Source: Trichobilharzia szidati
Lineage: Eukaryota; Platyhelminthes; Trematoda; Strigeidida; Schistosomatidae
Direction: 5' to 3'
DNA: 64,000 nt
NCBI GenBank assembly: GCA_944472155.2
Contig: OX235277.1
Location: 28,840,804-28,904,803, forward strand
Part shown: positions 11,151-23,720 of the stretch, in pieces
Layout: each line of letters opens with the position of its first letter
Numbering within the stretch: the first letter of the stretch is position 1
Made by a program: the position numbers and the translations under genes
Notes under the pieces: model-generated
The model's database searches: none
The model's input: the letters and a program-made list of their open reading frames with translations, nothing else
Told to the model about the DNA's origin: nothing

Positions 11151-12826
11151 ACCATTAAGGCTTTCCCGAATCAAAAATATGTATCGAATGTATGAAACGT
11201 ACACACTGTTTACAGTGTTTGAAAAAAGTAGAGTAATATTTCTAAGTCTGAGACAAAATTTTCACTGCACTTCATGCAATTTTTGTTTATTATATTTTGA
11301 TGCCTGTTCCTGGAATAATATGATTGGACAAACATTTTAAAGACTACAGATGTCCTTTTTGTATATGTAAACCTTCGTCATTTTAATTTCCATTAATTTC
11401 TGTGAAGACGTTGGGACGAGTTTTCCGAACACAGGAAACGTTGGAATTACTCATTTCAAATTGTCTGAGATTGAACAAATATAATATTTACATATGTCTA
11501 CTTCTGACTGTGCGCCCAATTATTTTCGAACAATTCTGTAAAATCTTGATCACAATTCATATAGATCGAAAGAAGTGTTCAAAGTTTGTGAAAAGAAGAA
11601 GAAGAAAACAACACGTGAATAAATCTGCATTGTTATAAGCAAATTTGAGCTATTTAGCCAACAAACTCTAGCCATTGATTATCAACCAGTTTAGAATCTC
11701 ACCCAACACCACGTAAACTGCATCTCAGCCTAGATGACCAACATACATCAGGAAGAGAAACACTATTAAAAACCACTGAGTAGTTGACAGCTGTTTCATT
11801 CTAGGTTTGCACTCATGAACAGGACTCACCTGTAACCTCGAGAGACCATCAGGTGACGCGGAGAGACGATTAACCATTGAGTCACTGCAAGTTGTATATC
11901 ATGTTTGTAACATAAGGACTTAGTGTCCTATTTCGGTCTGATTTCGCATTACTGCTTTACAATCTGAACCCCGTTCAGCTAAGATTGCTCTTCCTAGTCA
12001 ATTCTGTCGATTAAAATCTACAATCTCATTGATTTACTCACCCTCATTACTTAACACTTTAACTTCGATGTTGTTCTTAAATTCAACTTGATCAAGTGAA
12101 TGAATGGAAATAGCTATGCTCAAAGAGAGAGACCTGTATTCCTTTCATATCTTCTACTTTCAACCATCATGTTTCATATTTGTGCGTAGTAGTGTATCTG
12201 TTGAGCATTTGTCATCTCACCCAACCTACTGCACCCCACTGGTCATGACTGGTCAGGAAAATACTAGTCCTACTTTTTTCTGCTACTCACCATCAAGCAA
12301 GCAATCACCAAAGGTTGGTGTTCAATAGCATCAATTATACACAGCTGTTTGTTTGACGATATCAAGGCAGGTCAATCCAATCCAAAATTATCTCAGATAG
12401 TGTCAATATCAGATGACAATTTAATTTCCCTTTGTAACGCAAATTAATTAATTGAGATAAAATCAAATCTTGAGTGAAAAACTTCTGTTATGATGTTAAA
12501 CTGAGAATCGCATTCCACAGACTCCCTTGTCAGATGATCAAATTCCCTGGTCATTGTAGTGATATGATCGATTCCAATCGGCAAAGAATAGACACTAAAA
12601 TATAACCACTTTTTTGGAAGGAAAAACACAGTTTTTCTTCAAGGAAGAAACATTTGTTTTCAACAATTTTTTAAAGTAGGTAAAGTGTTGTCAGAAAATG
12701 TAAAGCGCAATTAGGATGATAATAATAAAGAAGGAGAAGGTGAAGTGGGGAGGAGGTGAATTCAAGTGGAAAAAAGAACACTACTATGAGCAAGGTAAAG
12801 AAAGGAGTTAAACAAAGCATTCTTTT
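11151..12826. other. No gene seen; SINE B remnant inside
   Basis: Contains a decayed minus-strand SINE B at about 11735-11895 (plus strand GACAGCTGTTTCATTCTAGG). The rest, including a purine-rich stretch at 12715-12780, shows no gene. Confidence 0.4.
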
Positions 12827-13319
12827 TTAAAAATACACGTACAGCTTTGCCTGTACGTAAGTTGAGAAAACGTGACTAAATTTGACCGTGTTGATAACAT
12901 CAAAGGATATATCATGTGGAGCTGAATGACCTAACTCGAGAAAATGTTCACAAGTTGAAGACTCCACCATCCTATGCTCTCGTTTCATCAACAAAACCGA
13001 GTTGTGTCCAGCAACATGTATTGCAGAGAACACGATTACAAAGTCCAATGTGATCAGCTCCTTAAGGGCACTTGAAGGAGAAGGACATAAGCGATAATTT
13101 ATCCATTCATGCATTGTCAAATCACATTTTGGTTGGAGGATACTAAGTGTAAGTCAGCAGCCTCGAATGAGCATTTGTTACACTTTGATAGACGACTTTT
13201 AATCACTTCAGCAATAGTGTCACTTTTGAATGCCTAACTGGTGAGTAGTGTCTTCTTTGGCACTATGATTTGGGTAGGTGCGGCTAATTGTTCATGTTTC
13301 TTTCAATAAAGAGTCAATC

Positions 13320-13855
13320 TACGGAAACTAAAAGAAACGCCTAAAAAGAAATTCTACATGAACTTGGATTTCAAGGGAGATTTAACAAGCGATATTCTCA
13401 AGAGAAGGATCACATCATCTCTGAGAAGAACATTCTTTGCAGCCATGCTAAGAATAGTGTTTTCTAGTCGCTCACTGATCTGCAGAAGCCTCAAGGACAA
13501 GATCCCGCATCTGACCACTTCTGTGTACATATATCAGTTCACCTGCTGCTGTGGAGCCAGGTACGTTGGTTGCTCGACGCGCACCCTGTTCAAGAGGGTT
13601 CAGGAACACTATCCAGCATGGTTGCGAAAAGGCAATGGTGGTGCAATAAGGAGTACGATAATTGAACACCTGGTTAACACTGATCATTCCATCTCATCAA
13701 ACGCCTCCTGTTTCACAGTAATCTACAGAGTCAAGAATAACCTGCCAAAGGCAATACGGTTTCGTCTTCTTCGTATCGCTGAAGCTCTGGCCATTCACAT
13801 AGAAAAAACGGAGCTGTGCATACAAAAGAGAATTACTCAGCTACTTCTACTGTAA
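13320..13855 (+). pseudogene. PLE-4 C-terminal GIY-YIG endonuclease
   Basis: Open frame of 165 residues from 13358. Residues about 1-60 are the PLE connector (MNLDFKGDLTSDILKRR, then LRRTFFAAMLRIVF). Residues about 66-80 are the endonuclease core YIYQFTCCCGARYVGCSTRT, a GIY-YIG variant preceded by the CxC pair typical of PLEs, followed by RVQEH, IIEHLVNTDH, RVKNNLPKAIRFRLLRIAEA. The frame ends at a stop matching the normal PLE C-terminus (QLLLL). Upstream RT is missing, so the copy is 5'-truncated. The endonuclease frame itself is unbroken. Confidence 0.85.
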
Positions 13856-14738
13856 CAACCTTGTTGATTTTTGATGACTTAATTTTGTTTGTTTGCCTGT
13901 TTCTTTAATTGCTTATAATTCTTGTATTCATTTAGAACTCTTACTTAATTTCGTATTCTCTACTTTGGTCCTATGTGTATCCTGAGTAAAACTCAATCAT
14001 CAAACTATTCATATTATTACATAACTTCTTTTTAACAACTGTTTGTGACAACTCATCACCTTTGTTACTACCCTAATTTCATTAACACCCAATTTTCTTG
14101 ACCGATTTTGTATTACGTAACTCCAATTACCAATCTTCACCTGTTTAGTTAAAATTACCATAACCAATTGTATTTTTGTTTGACAAACTTAATTTACACA
14201 TAAATACAAAATAACCCATGTATATTTGCGATTGTACAGCTAAGAAAATGAATTCACCGAAAAGAGACTCTTCGCTGAACTACGTGTTTTGTTTTCATTA
14301 ATCTACTGAAAGTCAACCTTTACAGAGTAGTAGATTAAATTTCAATAGTGGGATGTCTGTAGACAGAAATAGAAATCTTATCCATTCTCTGAGCTCCAGA
14401 ATTCAGAAATTTTGCTCTAAAGATATGGTCTAGAAAACCATTGCACAACATTCTTAAGTAATGGATATCCTAAAAGGTTTGTTGAAAACAAAACATGGAG
14501 AAAGAAACTGTCCCCAGGTCAAATCATAATGTCAAAAAAAGATGCTGTTAATGAGTTTGGCATTCAAACGTGACACTGTTGCTGAAGTGATCCAAAGATG
14601 TCTTTCCAAATGTACTAAATTCATTTTATCGGTCCTTGATGATATATCGGTTCCTAGTACGGCTGCTGTGATGATGCCTAGAGGTTAACTTGGTGTCAGA
14701 AACAATACCTGCTAAGTCCCATTCCCACTAGAGATAGT
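13856..14738. other. Spacer with PLE connector scrap
   Basis: Around 14430-14520 the + strand encodes SNGYPKRFVENKTW-like residues, the PLE connector signature, in a decayed context. The rest is AT-rich without a gene. Confidence 0.4.
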
Positions 14739-14832
14739 TATCCAGTACTCTCTAAGGATGCAAGTACACTGAGTTGATGAATCCCAAATAAGACGAAATG
14801 CACGTCTAGATTTCCTAACTAGCAACCACTGG
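14739..14832 (+). mobile_element. SINE family A (Sm-alpha-like) fragment with hammerhead remnant
   Basis: Contains TTGATGAATCCCAAATAAGA, then CGAAATGCACGTCTAGATTT. This is the Sm-alpha-type hammerhead: stem II ATCC/AAGAC (weakened), GAAA (14795-14798), stem III ATGCACGT and C17. Core position C3 reads T. Confidence 0.65.
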
Positions 14833-14974
14833 GGAATCAGTTTATACTTTATTTATTCATTGAGGCTATTTTCACTTTGTTTTGAAGCGAATTTCATTAC
14901 TTTTATACATCCGTAATCGAATTTTCCAAAATTTTAAAATCTGAGCTTAAGTTATCACATTCGTATCATCATTG

Positions 14975-16185
14975 AACAGAGATTGGAATGGCAGTCAGCT
15001 CTCTACTTCAACTTCATCGACTTTGGAGAGGCTTTCGACAGCTTCGATCGAGAGGTGATCTGGAAATTATTTCACTACTACGGGGTGCCGCCAATAATTA
15101 TACATCTCATGCAACAGTTGTACAACAATTCTACATTTCAAGTGATCCACAACGGAAAACTCATTGAATCCTTTGAAGTGAAGATGGGAGTAAGACAAAG
15201 CTGCCTACTATCGCCAATGATTTTCCTGATTGAGGGCGCTAGACTGGATAATGCGACAGACAGCAGTGGGGAGCGAGGAAACAGGCATGAAATGGGCCCA
15301 CACAACAACAAACTTGGAGGATTTGAACTTCGCCGATGATATTTGTCTGATTTCCCACAAACACTGGAAGATATGCAATTGATGAAAAGCAATAAGTTGG
15401 CAGAAGAAGCATCCTGAGAAGATTGGACTTCAGGTGAACATAGAGCAAACAGAGGTAGGTGATGAAGATTCCTGGCCAACAGCAACAACAACAGACAACA
15501 ATCAGCATAAACTGGGGAGATCTGAAAGAAGCAACATCCTCTACATACTTGGAGAGCATCGTCTCAGCTACAGACGGAATTGATGAGGATATCAAAGCGA
15601 GGATCGGGAAAGCAAGGCAGGCTTTCATCACTCCCAAGTCTGTGTGGAAATCAACAGCACTTAGCATGAAAATGAAAATAAGATCCTGATTTTCAACTCC
15701 GATGTGAAGTCAGTGCTAATTAACATACGCATCAGAGACTTGGCGCGTCATGAAAACCACCTCATACAAACTACGGGTTTTCATTAACAGTTGTCTTTGC
15801 TGAACGCTACTCAAGATCAAATGGCCGGCCAGAAAAGGTCAGCAACATGGATCTCTGGCAATGAGCGAACCAACACAGCAGCAACCAATTGTGCAAGAAA
15901 TAAGCAGGAAGCAGTAGCGGTGGATTGGGCATACTCTGCGAAAACAAACCATCAAGCGACATCACACGACAGGCCATTGCTCGAGTGGAACCCGAAAGGG
16001 AAGCGGCGATTTGGTCGTCAGTGTTAGGGTGACATGGAGGAGGTCATATGAAGAGGAGATGAAAGCATGTGAGTAGACGTGGAGTCAGGTGAAAAGGTTG
16101 GCAGAGAACCGAACGCAATGGAGACGTGCGTCTGAAGCCCTATGTTCCTCTAGGAACTAAAGGAAACAATAATATAATAATTTGT
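14975..16185 (+). mobile_element. RTE-clade (SR2-like) LINE copy 1, RT to 3' end
   Basis: 5'-truncated RTE. From 14983 the frame reads WQSALYFNFIDFGEAFDSFD (RT motif A, catalytic Asp in FIDF), VIHNGKLIESFEVKMGVRQ (motif B region), then after frameshifts EDLNFADDICLISHK near 15320-15350 (motif C, FADD intact), the thumb region and the 3' tail GAAGCCCTATGTTCCTCTAG followed by an AATAAT-type end. Internal frameshifts and stops make it inactive. The RT makes cDNA by target-primed reverse transcription. Confidence 0.85.
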
Positions 16186-16969
16186 TTTCACATTTTTGAT
16201 TAAGAACTCATTTTGTAATTATTGATTAACTCAACTGCACTATTCGTTATCACAACCAGAGTCTTGTTTATTGATTATGTCATGTGCTTTGTCACACAGT
16301 GTTTTAATTTAATGATGATGTCACTATAGTGAAATGAATTGATAAATGATGACTGGAGGTGAAAATAAACACTTAGACAGGAGGGAGGGGATCACTGAAA
16401 CCAGTAGTATTTAGATTATTAGACTGAGTGATTGGGTACAGGATGGATGTCATCATATATTTAATGTGTAGTTGTAGCAGGTAGGATCTACCACGTTTGA
16501 TTTAGTAGCACGAACTCTGGTCGACGAAGTTTATCGATGACTATGACTTATCACCAAATTTAACAAAAGCTGGAATTCAAATTTCAATGAATTTTAGCTT
16601 GTAACATGAATTTTATTGGTACATACTGTTAAATTGTCTCAAACCACCACGAGAAAGCAGATGTGCTGCATAATTTTGAATGATTCTCCAAATAAGGAAA
16701 CAGTTCATGAATGAAATCAGTTGAATCTCTTCAAAACATCATTTGGAAATTAGTTTCTCAAATAAATTCACTTGACAGATGTTATATTATGACATAACGC
16801 AACCACTTCGAAATGTCTTCTTCGATGAGTAACTGCCTCACCTTCAGCCTTCTGTACCCAACTGGTCATGGCTTCCCACTAGAGCCCCAGGTTAACTGCC
16901 TGAATAAGGCCAGTCGCTAATTAAAATTGTTCATGAGTTTATTTAATGATCCCAGGATATGATTAAAAA
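16186..16969. other. Spacer with SINE B head fragment
   Basis: A minus-strand SINE B leader fragment lies at 16785-16930 (plus strand CTTCCCACTAGAGCCCCAGG). No gene. Confidence 0.45.
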
Positions 16970-17660
16970 TTTAAGATCGGCTACAGACGGAGCCTCGTGA
17001 GAACGCTCTTCAGTATAACTAGAGCGTTGCTTTCAGAAGATAAGAGTGAATAGGAACTCGCAGTCATCGAAAAGAATCTCATCGAAAATGGATACCCTCG
17101 GAAGTTCATACCAAAATATGGGAAGGGAAAACTATCTAGAGCGGAACTTGAAATAGTGGAAAAGAAACCCGTTTTCACTTGTCTAGCGTACAAAGGCGAA
17201 GAAGTATACATAAAAACGGAAAATAGAATGAAAGGTGCATTGGAAAAAACATTTCCCGCCGCTAGACTTATTCAACTTTACAACAAGGTATGCTCGTTAA
17301 CCCAGTCAAAAGTAGGAAACTATCCTGCTCTGCATGTCAACTCCAACTGCATTTACCAATTCACCCGCAATTGCAGCAGCAAGTACGTAGGAAGGACTGA
17401 GAGGAAAGCGTCTACCAGATTCTCCTACCACATGCCTAAAAATCTCCGTTTGCAAGGTAGTAAAGTGTTCTCAAGTGCAGTCGCCAGACACCTAATTGAC
17501 ACGGGACATACAGTAGCCTGTAGGCTTTCAAAATAATCAATACACAAAGATAAACACGGATACTTTGGTTCTCAGAAGCCACTTCCATCAAAAGACCTTC
17601 ATCCAACCTATGCATACAGAAAGACAGCGTGACTAATCGCTCCCTACTGTATCTGGTAAC
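16970..17660 (+). pseudogene. PLE-5 connector and GIY-YIG endonuclease, degenerate
   Basis: Begins with IEKNLIENGYPRKFIPKYGK near 17065-17125. The frame at 17156-17536 carries ENRMKGALEKTFPAARLI, NSNCIYQFTRNCSSKYVGRT (CxxC-like and YVG endonuclease core), SSAVARHLIDTGHTV. A frameshift near 17530 moves the end into another frame: KIINTQR, LWFSEATSIKRPSSNLCIQK. 5' RT is absent. Compared with PLE-4 the core is diverged, so it is a different PLE lineage. Confidence 0.8.
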
Positions 17661-18689
17661 TGGAATTGTCTTGTTCGTGTGCTTCAGTGTATTGTTCTGT
17701 TGCATAACATTCACTTAACCTTGATTTTGATTTCCACTCATTGAGTTGAACTCACTACTATGCTCCCAAATCTTCTAAATTAGATTATTTTATCTATTTT
17801 ATAACCTTACTTCTTTATTCACCCCCACCCTCCTGAACTCTCCACCATAATATGTATCAACCTCCTCTGTTGTTCTATCTTGTATTTTGTCTCTAGTCCA
17901 TCCTTGTTTCCAAGAGAAATCTGAACTCCAACCCTTTGTTTAATTACTATATTAATAGTTACTGTCTTAACAATAAATAATTGTCTACTTACATCATCCT
18001 TGAAATTGTGTTGCTTATACTCCCCATCTATAACTTGAAATCATTTTAAAAAGTATGTTCAGACACCATTTTGTAATTTATAATTTGATTCTGTTAAGGG
18101 TGTAGGCAGCTGAAGAGAGGGAATATACGACGAGATAAAACGAGCTCGTATTATCCTGCAAATATGTGATCGTTCTTTATTGATTTAAACGAAGAAAAGT
18201 AAGTCTGACAGGTTATTCTGAAGAGAAACTTACGGTAACCCCCCACCCACTCATTGTCTTTTAAACAGGTTGACAGCACAAATCGTATAAAAAATAAATC
18301 AGGTTTAATGACAGCTATTAATTGATAAAAAATCGAATTACATTGGTATTCTATGGGGGAATTTTCAAAATTTGATAACTTTCTTAGAATATATCATTCA
18401 CTCTGTCTAGCTGGTGACTCCTGCTGTGTCGGCGAAATTCATCTGTAGACACCCAACAAGTGCGAATGTATCCATAGTCTTGGAACGAGTAAATTTCACT
18501 AATAAACCAAATTCGGTTTCTTACTGAATCTTAGTCCTAATATTTCCTTAACCTAATCTAAAAATAACCAGATAGCCTGTTTAAGTTGGAATTGTATTGT
18601 TTCTGTTATTATCAGTAAGTGATTTTTCTTCATCTCGTTTTACACTATAGCATCTAAACGTCTATGATTTTTTATTTTAAGATTTCAGG
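17661..18689. other. No gene seen
   Basis: AT-rich spacer; no supported gene, RNA or element end. Confidence 0.35.
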
Positions 18690-19190
18690 TTCAGATTTGT
18701 TGTTTGAGGATATAAGGCTTGATGCCTATGTTAATCCTTTTTAGTAAATTTCTGTGCTTGTCCAAACCCTTCTTGAATGAGTCAATTGAGGGCATTGACA
18801 CAACTTCTTCTGGCGGTTCGTTCTAGGTGTTTATCACTCGGTGTGAGAACCAGTACTCCACAACAATATGTTTTCTCATTGGCTTATTAACTCTCCTGCT
18901 ATGTCCTCTAAGTTGTTCTGACCTGATGGGAAGGAAAACAGGGAATAGGTCAGGTCGGTGGTGATTATTTAGAATTTCAAACATTGTTATTAGGTCTCCT
19001 CTCTGCCTACGGTATTATAGGGAGAAGAGATCCAAACTGTCTAGTTTCTCCTCTTATGATAAATTAGTCGTGACAGGAATCACGTGTCACATTCCTTTTG
19101 AACCCTTTCTAGAATATGTTAGTCCCCTATAAGAAAAAGACTGGCTGCCTGGATACAGTTTTCCAGTCTTGACCCCACCAGAAATGTATA
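18690..19190 (-). pseudogene. CR1-like LINE, C-terminal end
   Basis: Minus strand encodes the post-RT thumb region of a CR1-type LINE: RVQKECDTxFLSRLIYHKRR, a frameshift, then GDLITMFEILNNHHRPDLF, RGHSRRVNKPMRKHIVVEYW, FSHRVINTWNEPPEEVV-like, SMPSIDSFKKGLDKH. A stop replaces the expected Trp in INTWN. It differs in sequence from the CR1-like element at 39300-43950, so it is another family member. Confidence 0.75.
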
Positions 19191-19260
19191 TAAGGAGGTG
19201 AACATATCTCTGGCTATTCAAGTCCAGGCTCTGTGAATTGCTCATAAAGATCTAAAATTA

Positions 19261-19490
19261 CGGGTGGCATAGCGGTTAGGACGCTCGCCGACCATGCACA
19301 TGGTCCACGTTTCGATCCCCGGCCACCGACGCACCCCTTTACCTCACTAAGCCAGAAGTAAGGATGATGAAGAGGAAAATTGGGCATAAGGCTAGCAACC
19401 CCATCTTGCAAAAATAAACACTGTTACAGAAACTTCAGTTCTGTAGCTTGAAGCCCTATGTACCATTGGGGAACGTGAAGGAAAGAAAAA
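19261..19490 (+). mobile_element. SINE family C, near full length
   Basis: tRNA-like head with A box (GTGGCATAGCGGTTAGGAC) and B box (TTTCGATCCCCGG), body GCTAGCAACCCCATCTTGCA, and a 3' end (19449-19480) GAAGCCCTATGTACCATTGG that matches the RTE LINE tail. Confidence 0.85.
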
Positions 19491-19659
19491 AAGCCTGTTT
19501 AATATCACACATTACATTTCATTAATCACTTTTTTCTCATGCATCTAGCGTATTTACTCCGTTTTACTGCTCTGCTGTGATTGAATTTCCCAAAGTCATT
19601 GATGCATTCGAAACTGTTGGGTGTCTAAAGTTGAACTTAATCGTTATGCTACGAAACAC

Positions 19660-19967
19660 TGTGGCATGTGCTACTGATAATACTTATCAGTAGTATATAA
19701 AGAGACCTTCATCGGCATGAAAACAACAAATAGCAGGAAGATAGAGTTGATGTCAAAGGAAGTAGATGATTAAGCATTGCGGAGATACATGGGAGATGTG
19801 AAAGGAATACAAAGAAACAAAATATGAAGGAAGGGGAAAAGTAGCGCAACACGGAAGATCTGTGCCAACGGTGATTTGAAGATAAGGTGTACAAACTTTC
19901 CCTGTATAGCGATACCAAATTCCAAATAAATATTCCTCTAACAATCCTTTGGTCTTTTACCGTCACA
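19660..19967 (+). repeat. 5' LTR of a Gypsy-type retrotransposon
   Basis: Begins TGTGGCATGTG and ends TCACA (TG...CA type), about 308 bases. Has a TATA-like ATATAAAGAGACC near 19695 and an AATAAA-type signal near 19926. A close copy in the opposite orientation is the solo LTR at 57460-57786, which fixes the left end. The right end is the best guess from the CA terminus. Confidence 0.65.
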
Positions 19968-21320
19968 ATAAGTGTCGCTGCCTCTAGACAATAAAGATCC
20001 CATGGCGGGCTGCTTTCGAGAAAGGTGACATTATGGGCTTCTTGTAGGACTTTGAGGCCATCTCTGAATCGGTGGGTTTCAAGGGTCCAGCGGTGAAGGT
20101 GGTCATTCTGGGGACGCTACTGAGAGGTTGAGCAAAGGCGGAGTACGTTAGTGTGGAGTGGTCAGGTGAGAAGGAGATCAGGAAGGTGTTGGTTGGATGA
20201 TTGATGGCAGAATTCGTCAACCTGAAGGACAGGCACCTGGCGATGCAGCAGTTCCCTGCTTCGGAGCTGGGACCGGATGGTGACGCTGACGAATCTACTA
20301 CGTCGTGCACTCCCCCCATTTGATGAAGAGTTAGAGTCTCAGCCATTGCCGTCCCAGTTCATCGAGAGCGTCCCAGGCTAAATTTCTCACCAACCACAGC
20401 TGGTTAACGTTGCACAACTCATGGACATGAGTGAGCTAGCGAAGGTAACCAGACAGCTGTTGTGTACAAAGGTGGTCTCAAGAGAGTCAACGAAATCGAA
20501 CAAATGGGAGTATAAAGTTGAAGATCCACAGCGTGAAGTAGCGGCACTATGAGTGAATGCCAGGAAGATCAATGCTTTAAATGTGGCAAGGCAGAACACT
20601 GAAGGAAGCACTGCTGAGAAAGAAGGAAAAGGAAAATTTTCAGGCAGTGTGATAGGTCTTCTTTCTCTTCTACCAGACTAGAAGTAGTGGGCACTACTGA
20701 AGCGGCTGACAATGTATTCTAAGTTGCGAGTGAATGGCCGAGAAACAGTATGTTTAGTAGATACAGGGGCAGCAGTCTTACTAACAGGCGAAAATCTTTG
20801 TCAGCGCGTCCTACTGTGTTCATTGACAGTTCAAACGGTAGGTGGGCACATGCTAAGCATTAGCGGCATGTCAAGCTGTAGCGTTTTCATTGGTGATAGC
20901 GAAGTAACGTTTCCGTCCATTGTTGTGCTTGAGCTACGGCGAACAATATTTGACGCTGATTTTCTTTGAGAGTTTGGTCCAGTAATTAACACGAAGGAAA
21001 CGGCACTGATTACGAAGTACGGACCTATAAGCATGTATGAGAAAAGTGAGATAGCAGGGGTTAATACGTCGAAAGCACAGAATATGACAGTGTTAGTTAA
21101 AGAATACGACCACCTGTTCATTGGAGATGGGGACACCTACGGTTATTGTGATAAGGTGAAGCATGAAATCCCACTGAGCAGATGCAAAATGGCGCCCATT
21201 CACAACACGAAGAGTCACATATCATTTCGAAGGTTAAAGTCCGGTGACAAGTGGAGGTGTTGCAGGATGGTATTATTGAAGAAGCTGACAGTCCGTATAA
21301 CTCTCCAGTTCTTTGAGTGA
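19968..21320 (+). pseudogene. Gypsy-type LTR retrotransposon, gag/protease/early pol remnant
   Basis: Follows the LTR. A zinc knuckle is seen near 20555-20605 (CFKCGKAEH, stop, RKHC; pattern CX2CX4HX4C with the Trp codon changed to a stop). The aspartic protease is at 20712-20969 with the catalytic LVDTGAAVLLTG block and a flap-like ISGMS. Next comes the region before RT (21033-21320) with KEYDHLFIGDGDT and VKHEIPLSRCKMAPI, as in Gypsy pol. The sequence ends abruptly at about 21320, so RT, RNase H, integrase and 3' LTR are missing. Several stops in gag show it is dead. Confidence 0.8.
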
Positions 21321-21705
21321 AAAAGCGAATAGGAAGTTTAAGTAGTGCTTTTCTAACTTGTTATCGTATTTACGAAATCCTCTTCATTTCGTTTCACTTC
21401 ACCAAATTCATTATTATTACTATTATTGTTTCACAACCATTCACCAATACTACTTTTAAGTTTACACCACATCATCGTTATTTATTTTACAATCAATATT
21501 ATTGTCGTTATTTTCAACCTTGAACTTGTGTCACTGAATTATTTTATCTCATGTTCTCATTGACAATGCATATTCAAAACTAACTGACTGTTGTTCCATC
21601 CCATCGAATACTTTTTCCACAATACACTTGTGATATGATTCCAATTTGTCTTTACTGGCTGGGTATTGTATGCTTAAATTAATGGATTGATAACTGTAAT
21701 GCCTG

Positions 21706-21940
21706 TGCGTTGGTGGCACAGCGGTTAGTACGCTGCTAACCATGAACATGGTCCGGGGTTCGATCCCCGGCTGACTCACTCCCTTACCTCACTAAGCTAG
21801 AAATAAAGCTGATGAAGAGGAAAGCTTGGGCATGAGGCTAGCAGCCCCATCTTGTAAAAGTAAACACTGCTACAGAAACTTCAAGTCTCTAGCTTGAAGC
21901 CCTATGTTCCACTGGGAACGTGAAGGAATTAAAAAAACAA
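21706..21940 (+). mobile_element. SINE family C, near full length
   Basis: Head GCGTTGGTGGCACAGCGGTT, B box GGTTCGATCCCCGG, body GGCATGAGGCTAGCAGCCCC, 3' end GAAGCCCTATGTTCCACTGG then AACGTGAAGGAATT and an A-rich end. No clear target duplication found. Confidence 0.85.
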
Positions 21941-22024
21941 TTGTAGAGCCTGAAGAAGAATTTATTGAAACCACAATTGTTCGCTCTGAACATTTTGTTC
22001 TGAATAAATTATGGAAATATTCAA

Positions 22025-22075
<51 letters not shown>

Positions 22076-23511
22076 TCGCTGAACAAAAACTGTATCTATC
22101 CAGCAGTCAATTATTAATGAGAACGGGACTAGTATTCAATTTTTTGGTCGGTTGGTATGGTTCATCAAGAGCTCGAAATTTAACCTGAAGTCCTTGAATT
22201 TGATCCCTTGTTGGGGCATAGAAACTGAGTGGTTTACAGTCCTACACTGGGATGAGATGACGATCTGGTGCCACACAGTCTATAAAGATAATTGCTATTT
22301 TTATATTTACCATTTCTGGGCAGAAAGCAAACTGACTACACAAAGCTAAATAAAACAAAATTCAAAACAATATATTGCGACAAGATATTAATATCTCTTT
22401 CTGCCACTCGATAAAAATATATATTTGAATTTACGTATCGATCCATTAGTTCAGTAAAGATATGTATTAAACTGACCACCACAGAATATTGATCTGTCAT
22501 TTTTGTTTGTGTGTATGTATGTGTGTGTGGATGAATTCCAATCATATGTATGATGATTATGATTGATCAATAGAATTTGAATTCCTACGAACCTGCGTAC
22601 ACACAAACATACACACAAAATACTATTTATTGTGAAATAAACATGACCACAAAATCTAACCAATCAGATTTATACATCAATAAAAGTAATGTTTAGATGT
22701 GAAACGAATGTCAAAAAATACGCTGTAACGGTGGCTCATAAAACTGCGAGTAAACAAGCACTGAATTTAATTGTTCTAATTTTAATGACCACAATAACAA
22801 TCATATAACAGTATCTCTAGTCACATGATGTTTATGTAATTCTGCCTGGATGTCTTTCTGTAATTCTGTCACGCACGAACAACCTGAGAGATGAAACCCA
22901 ATACAACATAATGATTTCGTATGATACAACGATTGTCTGGAAAAAAGCGTAAGCACAAAATATTTGACAAGGAAAATTACTGAAGAATTGTTTGTGAAAA
23001 ATCATTTCGGTATTTTTGTTTTTTTGCTATGGTATTGCTTTTGTCTGTTTGAAAAATGTCAAATCATTTTAACTATTTTTAAACTAAGTAAATTAGTACC
23101 TCCTACATGTTTTGAAATATGGTAGCATCAATTTAAATTTCACAGACTATCTACGCGCTCAGGTTAGAGTGAATGTCAAAGGCGCTCTATATCCAACACA
23201 GACTCTGGATACGAAGGGATAGATGTAACGTGGGCAGATCTAATACAACTCTGTTCACTGTTGAGATTAGAACAAGAGGTTCACTTAGCTCTAGGTTCAC
23301 TCAATAGACTTGGTATCTCATAGTTGGAAGGGTTAGGTAGACGTACACAGTGGTTGAGCAATACAGTGGAGTTAAGCCTTCTTTATTCCTCATAAGGTTG
23401 TTCTCCTCAGTCTGACGTACAAGTTTGCGCTAAGACTGCTGACATGTACCAAACTAGAATGAAACGCCTATCCAGTATATTTCAGTTTCAAAGATGTAGA
23501 TTATTGATTTT
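21941..23511. other. No gene seen; (TA)n run
   Basis: Contains a (TA)n microsatellite at 22027-22071 and otherwise AT-rich sequence without a supported gene. Confidence 0.45.
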
Positions 23512-23720
23512 CAAGTATTGGGTTTGTAAGGATTTAGTTTGATAGGACGGAAAATTTCATCATGAGCTGACATCAGTTAGAGAACCACTGGAAAACCTGG
23601 GAGTATTGGAGAGCTATTTCGTCCTAGTTTGGGACTCTTCATCAGTACGCATCCACCGGGATTCGAACCCAGGACCTACTGGTTACAAGGCGAATTCGTT
23701 GACCATTGAGCCAATAGGGT
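23512..23720 (-). mobile_element. SINE family B, minus copy
   Basis: Tail, hammerhead-like segment (23601-23650; minus-strand core ATGAAGA, stem II GTCC, GAAA, with stem III damaged) and tRNA-like head with B box GGGTTCGAATCCCGG. Lies head-to-head with the plus copy that follows. Confidence 0.8.

Noticed and set aside
12827..13120. 97-residue minus frame resembling a PLE endonuclease end (CEHFLELGHSAPHD)
   Set aside because: The match is short and the core GIY-YIG residues are absent; not enough to annotate.
15138..15667. Long minus-strand frames across RTE copy 1, and the similar ones at 59337-59779
   Set aside because: Antisense shadows of the RTE coding sequence.
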